Source: CAZKFG01 sp964551985 (GTDB lineage: Bacteria; Bacillota; Negativicutes; Acidaminococcales; JAISLQ01). Taken from it: a DNA stretch of 27,863 bases. A program made the translations under genes and the position numbers. This document shows, piece after piece, positions 21,877 through 27,863 of the stretch (positions are counted from its first letter, which is position 1; the number at the start of each line of letters is the position of its first letter). The notes below the pieces were generated by a model. The model saw only the letters and a program-made list of their open reading frames with translations, was not told where the DNA came from and searched no databases. Location: contig CAZKFG010000028.1 in the NCBI GenBank assembly GCA_964551985.1, positions 1-27,863 of the forward strand, given 5' to 3'.

Positions 21877-23760
21877 ATGGAAAATACAAATGTTGATGTC
21901 CAAAAGCCGAAAAAAACGTTTGATGATTATGTAAGACAATTTATGCGAATAGTTGCCATTTTAATGTCAACATTCCACTTTGTTACAGCGTTTACCGGCA
22001 CTTTGCCTGCCATGGAGCAGCGCTGCATACATGTTGGTTTTGCTATGATGTTGATATTTTTACAATCGTATCTTAACGATAAAAATAAAATATCTAAGTA
22101 TACAGGTCTGCTGTTTTGCGTGGGAGCGCTAGTTGGTACTGTTTATGTTTACGACCAGTGGTATTCAATGATGATAAGACTTGCCTATCCAAGAGAGATG
22201 GACATAATAATGGGCGTTATGACAGTACTTTTGGTTATGGAAGCAACAAGAAGAAAATTAGGCTGGATATTGCCTGCTTTATCTTCTGTGTTCATCTTGT
22301 ATGCACTCTTTGGCAACTATTTGCCTGCGGCGATAGGACACAAAGGCTATACTTTAAAACGTTTAGTTAGCGTTTTGTATATGGAGATTTCAGGTATTTA
22401 CGGACAGGTTGCAGGTATTTCGGCAACATATATCTTTTTGTTTGTTTTATTCGGCGCTTTTTTAGAAACATCAGGTGCGAGCAAATTCTTTATCGACCTA
22501 TCTATGGGTATGTTCGGTAAGAAAAAAGGCGGAAGTGCCAAAGTGTGCGCAATATCCAGCGGACTTTTCGGCATGGTCTCAGGTAGCGCTGTAGCAAACG
22601 TTATGGCAGTAGGACCACTTACCATTCCAATGATGGTAAAAAGTGGCTACTCTGCTCGCTTTAGTGGTGCGATAACTTCTGTCGCCGGCACAGGCGGTCA
22701 GCTTATGCCACCTATTATGGGCGCGGCAGCGTTTATAATCTCAGAGACAGTTGGTGTTCCATATCTTAAAGTTGCAGTCGCAGCTTTCATTCCGGCTGTT
22801 TTATACTACATGGCAGTACTTTTTGTCATCGATTTACAATCGAGTAAAATGGGTATGCGCGGTATGACAGAAGTTCCTGATTGGAAAGCTGTCCTTAAAA
22901 AAGATTTTTATATGGCAATACCTGTACTGCTATTGATGTATTTTCTAGCAATAGCCATGTGGTCGCCGATTAGGGCAGGCTTTTGGTCTATCGTAGCCTT
23001 GATAGTCGTCTCTTGGGTAAAAAGAGAAACCCGTATAGGACCGTCTAGAATGGTCAATGCTTTTTATGCCGGTGCAATGGGTGCTTTGGAGGTAGCTATA
23101 ACTTGTGCTTTAGCGGGCATTATGATAGGTATCTTGACAATGACAGGGCTTGGACTTAAATTTTCCGGTCTGCTATTACAACTATCAGGTGGCAACCTAG
23201 TACTTTTACTAATCCTCACAGCAATTGCTGGATTGATACTGGGCATGGGAATGACGGCGACATCAGTATATATAATTTTGAGCGTGCTTGTAGCTCCAGC
23301 ACTGACTAAAATGGGAGTAGCACCACTTGCAGCACATTTGTTTGTGTTTTACTTTGGCATACTCTCGGCAATCACGCCACCTGTTGCGGTCGCCTCGTTT
23401 GCCGCGGCAAGTGTGGCAAACGACAATGCCATGAAACTAGGCTGGGTCGCTTGGCGAATAGCACTACCGGGCTTTATCCTACCGTTTATGTTCATATTTA
23501 GCCCGGAACTACTACTAAACGGCTCGACAGTAAGTATAATTCAAGCGTTTATAACAAGCATGGTAGGTATATATGCCATGACAGTCGCGCTAGAAGGATT
23601 TTTCAGATACCCGCTCAATACTATAAGCAGAATTTTAGTAGGCGTTGCATCCTTACTACTTATCATGGCAGGTAGCATTACTGATATAGTTGGTATTGTT
23701 GTAGTACTGGCAATATTAGGACCACAATTTCTCAAAGCCCGAAAAGAAGGCGTTGTATAA
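21877..23760 (+). CDS. TRAP transporter permease, fused small and large subunits (TAXI type)
   Basis: The 627-residue inner-membrane protein joins the DctQ-like four-helix part (N-terminal about 170 residues) and the DctM-like large subunit, as is usual for TAXI-TRAP systems. The hallmark segment SGSAVANVMAVGPLTIPMM, followed by GTGGQLMPPIMGAAAF, is clear; a second such half includes GMGMTATSVYIILSVLVAPAL. It would move the substrate with Na+ or H+. I chose ATG 21877 (GAGGGG six bases upstream), 21 bases after the binding-protein gene. Its stop codon overlaps the next ATG by one base. Base composition changes near its 3' end (see findings). Confidence 0.93.
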   Translation: MENTNVDVQKPKKTFDDYVRQFMRIVAILMSTFHFVTAFTGTLPAMEQRCIHVGFAMMLIFLQSYLNDKNKISKYTGLLFCVGALVGTVYVYDQWYSMMIRLAYPREMDIIMGVMTVLLVMEATRRKLGWILPALSSVFILYALFGNYLPAAIGHKGYTLKRLVSVLYMEISGIYGQVAGISATYIFLFVLFGAFLETSGASKFFIDLSMGMFGKKKGGSAKVCAISSGLFGMVSGSAVANVMAVGPLTIPMMVKSGYSARFSGAITSVAGTGGQLMPPIMGAAAFIISETVGVPYLKVAVAAFIPAVLYYMAVLFVIDLQSSKMGMRGMTEVPDWKAVLKKDFYMAIPVLLLMYFLAIAMWSPIRAGFWSIVALIVVSWVKRETRIGPSRMVNAFYAGAMGALEVAITCALAGIMIGILTMTGLGLKFSGLLLQLSGGNLVLLLILTAIAGLILGMGMTATSVYIILSVLVAPALTKMGVAPLAAHLFVFYFGILSAITPPVAVASFAAASVANDNAMKLGWVAWRIALPGFILPFMFIFSPELLLNGSTVSIIQAFITSMVGIYAMTVALEGFFRYPLNTISRILVGVASLLLIMAGSITDIVGIVVVLAILGPQFLKARKEGVV

Positions 23761-24704
23761 TGAAAACAAAATTAACCGACCTACTAAACATAAAATACCC
23801 CATTTTACAAGGCGGTATGGCTTGGAGTTCTGATGGCAATTTAGCTGCGGCAGTATCAAACGCTGGCGCGGCAGGCATTATTGGCGCAGCTGGTCGAGAC
23901 GCGCTATGGCTTTGTAATGAGATAAAGCAAGCTAAAAGTATGACAGATAAACCCTTTGGTGTAAATCTAGCACTATTTGCAGCAAACATTGAGCAGCTAC
24001 TTGAAGTTGTCATAAATGAACAAATAGCCTTTGTAACAATAGGAGCAGGCGACCCGACTCCGCTAATAGAGCGCTTGCACAAAGCAAACATCAAAGTAAT
24101 TCCTATAGTGCCAAACCTTAAACTGGCAAAAAAAGTTGAGCAAAAAGGCGCTGATGCAATAGTCATAGAAGGCATGGAGTCTGGCGGCAGAATAGGCAGA
24201 ATAAGCACTATAGCGCTTATGAGCAATGTTTTACCCCATATAAAAAAAATGCCTGTCATTGTGGCAGGTGGCATATCAGACGGTAGAGCGCTGGCGGCGG
24301 CGCTTGTAATGGGCGCAGACGGAGTGCAAATGGGTTCGAGATTTATCCTATCAGACGAATGCCCAACGCACATAAAAGTCAAACAAGCGATAATAAACGC
24401 TACCGACACGGACTCTGTCGCGACAGGCTTATACACACCTTTTGCCACAAGAGGACTAGCAAATAAATTCACCCAAGAATACATAGCACTCGATAGAAGT
24501 GGCGCAAGTATTGAAGAGCTAGGGGGGAAAATAGTCGGCAGCAACCAAAAAGCGGCAATAGACGGTGATGTTGACAATGGCTATGTGGTTGTTGGTCAAA
24601 GTCTAAATGTTTTAAATGAGATTTTGCCATGCAAAACTATTGTAGAAAATACTATCAACCAAGCTAAAGAAGCCTTGCAACAAATTGAAAAATTGAAAAT
24701 TTAA
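23760..24704 (+). CDS. FabK/nitronate monooxygenase-like flavoprotein, catalytic His replaced by Arg
   Basis: The 314-residue protein is an FMN TIM-barrel of the enoyl-ACP reductase II (FabK) / 2-nitropropane dioxygenase family. It is similar to FabK from the first residues (YPILQGGMAW near 13-22) through the phosphate-binding VIVAGGISDGRALAAALVMG and GADGVQMGSRF. FabK reduces the last double bond in each fatty-acid elongation cycle; nitronate monooxygenases oxidise nitronates. In both, the conserved GMExGGH carries the catalytic His; here it reads GMESGGRIGR, so residue 144 is Arg. The gene is coupled to the TRAP permease by a TAATG overlap and lacks fab neighbours. I therefore expect a role linked to the imported substrate rather than fatty-acid synthesis. 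Confidence 0.82.
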   Translation: MKTKLTDLLNIKYPILQGGMAWSSDGNLAAAVSNAGAAGIIGAAGRDALWLCNEIKQAKSMTDKPFGVNLALFAANIEQLLEVVINEQIAFVTIGAGDPTPLIERLHKANIKVIPIVPNLKLAKKVEQKGADAIVIEGMESGGRIGRISTIALMSNVLPHIKKMPVIVAGGISDGRALAAALVMGADGVQMGSRFILSDECPTHIKVKQAIINATDTDSVATGLYTPFATRGLANKFTQEYIALDRSGASIEELGGKIVGSNQKAAIDGDVDNGYVVVGQSLNVLNEILPCKTIVENTINQAKEALQQIEKLKI

Positions 24705-24714
24705 TAATAAACAT

Positions 24715-24745
24715 AAATGCCGCATAAATTTTTTGTGCGGCATTT
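24715..24745 (+). terminator. Hairpin after the flavoprotein gene
   Basis: AAATGCCGCA (24715-24724) and TGCGGCATTT (24736-24745) form a perfect 10-bp stem, but only GCAAAAT follows, with no T-run. It may weaken rather than stop transcription into the next gene, 35 bases downstream. Confidence 0.5.
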
Positions 24746-24780
24746 GCAAAATCCAACATTTGAGTAGGTGAAATTGAGTT

Positions 24781-25596
24781 ATGATTGAGGTGAAAAGAGA
24801 CCTTTGCACAGGTTGCGGGCAATGCGTTCAAGACTGCTATACTAACAACATAATTTTAGACAACAAAAGCAAAGCCTTTGGCAAAAATGCAAACTGCATA
24901 AAATGTGGTCACTGCATAGCTATCTGCCCAAATAACGCTGTTGTAATCCACGAATACGATATGACTGAGGTTCAAGAGTTTGCCCAAGAAGATTTTAAAA
25001 TAGACCCGAAAAACATGCTAAATTTTATCAAATTCAAACGCTCAACCCGTAAATACCTACAAAAAGAGGTTGAAAAAGAACTAATAGAACAAATTATCGA
25101 TGCTGGACGTTTTACGCACACAAGCGGTAACAGACAAAACGTCTCATATATAATCTTAAAAGAAAAAAAAGCCCAAATACGCGTTGCAGCTCTAAAATGC
25201 TTATATGACATGAGTGATGACTATATAAACAGCGATAGCTGGCTAAACAAACGCTTTGGCAAAAACTGGAAAAAAATGTACGAGCGCTTTGTTGCAGACA
25301 CAAACGCCCCAGACGAGCTGTTTTTTGATGCACCTTTGGCAATCTTAGTGGTATCAGACATGCCGACAAACGCTGGACTCGTTGCGTCTAACATGGCAAA
25401 CATGGCAAACGCTCTAGGGCTTGGCATATGTTTTGTCAACTTTTTTGTAAAAGCGGTGGAAAACAGTCCAGAGATAAAAGCAATTTTAAATATCGAGCAG
25501 GAAAAACAGTTAGTCTACTGCATGACAGTCGGCTACCCAGCGGTAAAATATTTAAGAACTGTGCCAAGAGCTAAAAGGCAAATATCTTGGCAGTGA
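24781..25596 (+). CDS. Ferredoxin-nitroreductase fusion flavoprotein
   Basis: This 271-residue protein starts with a 2[4Fe-4S] ferredoxin domain: C9, C12, C15, C19, then C39, C42, C45, C49 (the second followed by Pro as usual; the first by Tyr). The remaining part (about 78-265) is a nitroreductase-family FMN domain that starts with FIKFKRSTRKYL, typical of the group. Such fusions are common in anaerobes and pass electrons from ferredoxin to FMN to reduce an organic substrate; nitro groups are seldom the natural target. It follows the TAXI-TRAP and FabK-like genes after a weak hairpin, so it may be co-expressed. The SD is modest (AGGTGA, with a wide spacing to the ATG). Confidence 0.9.
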   Translation: MIEVKRDLCTGCGQCVQDCYTNNIILDNKSKAFGKNANCIKCGHCIAICPNNAVVIHEYDMTEVQEFAQEDFKIDPKNMLNFIKFKRSTRKYLQKEVEKELIEQIIDAGRFTHTSGNRQNVSYIILKEKKAQIRVAALKCLYDMSDDYINSDSWLNKRFGKNWKKMYERFVADTNAPDELFFDAPLAILVVSDMPTNAGLVASNMANMANALGLGICFVNFFVKAVENSPEIKAILNIEQEKQLVYCMTVGYPAVKYLRTVPRAKRQISWQ

Positions 25597-25601
25597 CAAA
25601 A

Positions 25602-25630
25602 AAGCCCCTGACAAATTTTGTCAGGGGCTT
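25602..25630. terminator. Bidirectional terminator between convergent genes
   Basis: Arms 25602-25615 and 25617-25630 are perfect 14-bp complements. On the minus strand the stem is followed by six T residues, so it ends the SLH porin transcript well; on the plus strand the tail (GAAATTTT) is weaker. Confidence 0.93.
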
Positions 25631-25636
25631 GAAATT

Positions 25637-26971
25637 TTAAAAATAAAACCTTACATAACAAAACAGCAAGTTTTGTTTTACTTTATCGCCGTTGTAAGTA
25701 ACCCTAGACTTAAAGTCATAATAGTCGACATTAAGGTCAATGTTTTTTGCCAGCATATACGAGCCGCCTAGACTGTAGCCTTGAAAACCCCGAGCAGCTT
25801 GATTAAAAGGATATTCTATCGTTTGGGTATTTATGCTGCCGGCATAAGGAATGTCATAATAAGTAAAGCGCAGTTGGTAAGACCCTGGTTTGTCTCTATC
25901 TGTAGCGCCATAGTTTAGCCCTGCCGCCCAGCCGTCGCGTGAGCCGCTCAAAATGCCATTTGCAGCATCAGCAGCTAACCGGCCTGCTTGCCCTTTGCCG
26001 CCACGGATGTAGTTTGCCCAAGCGAACCAGTTTTGGTCAAACTTGTAGTCCAAGCCCAGCTCTAGTATAGAGGTATTGATTTTGCCATAGCTAACCCACC
26101 AAACCATACCTGTATTGTCGCCAACCCCTTGAATGTCATAGTAGGTAGCAGCTGCGTGCAGTTTGTCTGTAAATGAGTAGTCCAGCTTAGCACCGTAGAT
26201 TTGCGTGTTTTTTTGTTCATTTACATCGTTGTAAAAGTAATTGATATAATCAGCATTTGGGCGTAGAGCAAAAATATCTAGAGCCAGTTTACCTTTGGAA
26301 AGCCCAAGCACAAGTCCGTCAGCTTCAGTGTCTAGCACCATGCCGTATTGGGACAGGTAGTTAAATCTACCTGCTGTTACAGCAACAGCACCAACCTTGC
26401 CTTGAACGTAAGCGCGTTTAAATTTTGTTGTAGTTTCTTGGTTGTTTGTTCTAAGGTCTTGTGTGTTCTCCAGCATACCTGTGTATTGCCAAGAATCGTT
26501 GACTTGTCCTGTCAGCCACAGGCGACTGCGCATAGAGTATGTTTCATAAGCATTATCGACATCATTGCCAAGCTTTTCTTTTCCCCAAGCGTGGACGGCA
26601 AAGCGTACTTCGCCAGTGATTTTCACGTTGTCTGTTTTCTTCTCTAAGCTTGCTACTTTAAGACCTAGTTTTTGTAGTTCTGTAGCAAATTCCGCCGATA
26701 GCTTTTCTATTTGTGCTTTTGTAGCCATGTCTGCCTTGTCGGAGTTTGCCATAGCTTTGGCGACGATTTGTGCCATCTCGTAGCGAGTCATATTAGAATT
26801 GCCGATAAATTTGCCGTCGCCGTAACCGTCAACTATGCCAGCTTTGGCAAGTTTGGCAACTGACGCGTACGCCCAGTGGTTAGCTGGAAGATCTGTAAAT
26901 GGATTTGCAAGCGCTGTGCCCATGCCTAGTACAAATACTAGAAAGAGCCCAAGAACTAATGATTTTTTCAT
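25637..26971 (-). CDS. SLH-domain outer-membrane porin (OmpM-like)
   Basis: This 444-residue outer-membrane protein has a signal peptide (cleaved after ALA, near residue 22), one SLH domain (about 23-75; FTDLPANHWAYASVAKLAKAG and GKFIGNSNMTRYEMAQI), a coiled-coil linker (about 80-112) and a beta-barrel (about 115-444) ending in Phe (VRFYF). In Negativicutes the SLH domain binds peptidoglycan modified with polyamine, so this porin tethers the outer membrane to the wall and admits small solutes. Two ATGs compete: the first (26977) touches the SD AAGGGGG, so I prefer the second at 26971, six bases downstream. A structured leader precedes it. The final residues lie six bases from a strong terminator. 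Confidence 0.92.
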   Translation of the reverse strand: MKKSLVLGLFLVFVLGMGTALANPFTDLPANHWAYASVAKLAKAGIVDGYGDGKFIGNSNMTRYEMAQIVAKAMANSDKADMATKAQIEKLSAEFATELQKLGLKVASLEKKTDNVKITGEVRFAVHAWGKEKLGNDVDNAYETYSMRSRLWLTGQVNDSWQYTGMLENTQDLRTNNQETTTKFKRAYVQGKVGAVAVTAGRFNYLSQYGMVLDTEADGLVLGLSKGKLALDIFALRPNADYINYFYNDVNEQKNTQIYGAKLDYSFTDKLHAAATYYDIQGVGDNTGMVWWVSYGKINTSILELGLDYKFDQNWFAWANYIRGGKGQAGRLAADAANGILSGSRDGWAAGLNYGATDRDKPGSYQLRFTYYDIPYAGSINTQTIEYPFNQAARGFQGYSLGGSYMLAKNIDLNVDYYDFKSRVTYNGDKVKQNLLFCYVRFYF

Positions 26972-26980
26972 ATTCATCCC

Positions 26981-27039
26981 CCTTAAAATTTTTAAGGTGA
27001 GTTTTTAAAGTGTCCAAGTTTCCTTTAATGCCTCACCTT
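26981..27039 (-). promoter_or_regulatory. Structured leader of the SLH porin, with two mutually exclusive foldings at the SD
   Basis: In the mRNA, AAGGTGAG (27039-27032) can pair with CTCACCTT (27001-26994). Inside that stem TTAAAG (27026-27021) can pair with CTTTAA (27010-27005). Alternatively CCTTAAAA (26997-26990) pairs with TTTTAAGG (26988-26981), which hides the first bases of the SD AAGGGGG. The bases CCTT at 26994-26997 belong to both pairings, so one fold frees the SD and the other covers it. Confidence 0.6.
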
Positions 27040-27075
27040 GTTGAAAATATATGACTAATGATTGCAACTATTTTC

Positions 27076-27104
27076 ATGATAGCATGTGATATAACACTTG
27101 TCTA
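27076..27104 (-). promoter_or_regulatory. Promoter of the SLH porin gene
   Basis: On the minus strand TAGACA (27104-27099) and TATCAT (27081-27076) are spaced by 17 bases; transcription should start near 27069, giving a leader of about 98 bases. Confidence 0.6.
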
Positions 27105-27128
27105 TGTTTGCAAAGTCATTTTTGTATG

Positions 27129-27171
27129 AAAAAACCAGCTATACTTAAATTTTGCTTTAAGTATAGCTGGT
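27129..27171 (-). terminator. Terminator after the glycosyltransferase gene
   Basis: Arms 27135-27149 and 27156-27170 are perfect 15-bp complements with one more A-T pair outside. On the minus strand the stem is followed by TTTTTT. Confidence 0.93.
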
Positions 27172-27180
27172 AGCTAAAGC

Positions 27181-27863
27181 TCAAAAGAGTTTTTCATTTT
27201 TTATTTCGGCGGCTTTATTAGGTCCGATAAAGCCATTTTTGACCATTGTTTGCAAAACTATTGCTTGGCGCTTTTGGGCAAGTTCTAGATTTTCTAGCGG
27301 TGAATACAAAGACGGCGCGGCAGGAAGACCTGCGAGCATTGTGCTTTGAGAGAGGGTTAAATCTTTAGGCTGGACTTTAAAGTAAGTTTGGGCGGCTTCT
27401 TTTATGCCGTAGGCACCAGAGCCAAAGTAGATTGTGTTAAGGTAAATTTCAAGAATTTCTTCTTTGCTGAATTTTTTCTCTAGTGCTATACAATAAGCTA
27501 CCTCTTGCATTTTGCGGGTTAATGTTTGCTCTTGGCTCAAAAAAAGGTTTTTGGCAGCTTGCTGGCTTATTGTGCTACCGCCTTCTACTATTTCACCATT
27601 TTGCAAATTGACCAGTATTGCCCGCAGTATTCCATTTATGTCTATACCGCTGTGGGTGTAAAATCTGGCGTCTTCGACAGAGATTATCGCTTGTTGCATA
27701 GTCATTGGAATGTCTTGTAGTTTTACCCAGTTTGGCGAGAGCATTTTTTGCCTGATTATTTTTTCCATTTCAAAAACTTTTGTAAAGCCTTGTATAGGGG
27801 CTGTTGTCTCTTGGATTGTTTTATTCATTTTTTCTGGTAATAGCTGTTTGTAGCTGTCGTAGC
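27181..27863 (-). CDS. Peptidoglycan glycosyltransferase, GT51 family (5' partial)
   Basis: This enzyme polymerises lipid II into glycan strands at the outer face of the inner membrane. GT51 motifs are complete: EDARFYTHSGID (with the catalytic Glu), GGSTISQQAAKNLFL, RKMQEVAYCIALEKKFSK and EILEIYLNTIYFGSGAYGI. The frame is open to the window edge. The ATG at 27828 has no SD, and the visible part lacks the N-terminal membrane anchor every such enzyme has, so the true start lies outside. The stop comes soon after the GT51 domain with no transpeptidase domain, so this is a monofunctional (MtgA-like) type rather than a bifunctional class A PBP. Confidence 0.9.
   Translation of the reverse strand, partial: YDSYKQLLPEKMNKTIQETTAPIQGFTKVFEMEKIIRQKMLSPNWVKLQDIPMTMQQAIISVEDARFYTHSGIDINGILRAILVNLQNGEIVEGGSTISQQAAKNLFLSQEQTLTRKMQEVAYCIALEKKFSKEEILEIYLNTIYFGSGAYGIKEAAQTYFKVQPKDLTLSQSTMLAGLPAAPSLYSPLENLELAQKRQAIVLQTMVKNGFIGPNKAAEIKNEKLF

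Noticed and set aside
23732..24577. A 281-codon open frame on the minus strand opposite the FabK-like gene
   Set aside because: It is the mirror of a well-supported flavoprotein gene; the translation is rich in S, A, P and I without any domain, and no SD precedes it.
10047..24765. A 14-base identical sequence (TCCAACATTTGAGT) at 10047-10060 and 24752-24765
   Set aside because: About one such match is expected by chance in a window of this size, and the contexts differ (terminator arm versus SD region).

Overview
The window is AT-rich and suggests a strictly fermentative or anaerobic diderm Firmicute, most likely class Negativicutes; I cannot name the genus. Three things point there. An outer-membrane porin carries an N-terminal SLH domain (minus strand, about 25.6-27.0 kb), which is the Negativicutes-type envelope tether. 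A Gram-negative-type PgaABCD exopolysaccharide system includes an outer-membrane barrel. Anaerobic iron-sulfur and flavin enzymes are frequent ([FeFe]-hydrogenase end, PduL, NifS/NifU, ferredoxin-nitroreductase). Strong SD sequences (AAGGAG, GAGGTG) and several TTG or GTG starts also fit a Firmicute. No gene-free stretch exceeds 300 bases, and I saw no rRNA, tRNA, CRISPR array or insertion sequence.

Layout. 1-3.1 kb: end of an [FeFe]-hydrogenase gene, pduL, a MATE exporter and a minus-strand membrane protein of unknown function. 3.1-6.0 kb: an FMN hydroxyacid dehydrogenase with an N-terminal Cys cluster, then nifS-nifU behind a promoter with an Rrf2/IscR-like operator. 6.0-10.0 kb: a small unknown protein, a secreted LysM protein with a large inverted repeat next to its start, then a two-gene B12-dependent methionine synthase (separate reactivation protein plus MetH). 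10.1-11.5 kb: a sodium/alanine-type symporter.

11.6-18.1 kb is an intact pgaABCD operon for poly-N-acetylglucosamine. PgaC/PgaD synthesise the polymer at the inner membrane, PgaB deacetylates it in the periplasm, and PgaA exports it. Its promoter runs into an (AAT)n microsatellite, so phase-variable expression is possible.

18.2-25.6 kb looks like one functional module: a D-2-hydroxyacid dehydrogenase, a PAS-AAA+ sigma-54 activator, a textbook -24/-12 promoter, a TAXI-type TRAP transporter (binding lipoprotein plus fused permease), a FabK/nitronate-monooxygenase-like flavoprotein whose usual catalytic His is Arg, and a ferredoxin-nitroreductase fusion. I infer a sigma-54-controlled system for taking up and metabolising an organic acid; the substrate is unknown.

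25.6-27.9 kb lies on the minus strand: the SLH porin, with a structured leader that could switch its ribosome-binding site on or off, and a peptidoglycan glycosyltransferase cut by the window edge. All other genes except the 2.6-3.1 kb membrane protein are on the plus strand. Strand composition changes from G-rich to C-rich near 23.3 kb, inside a single operon.
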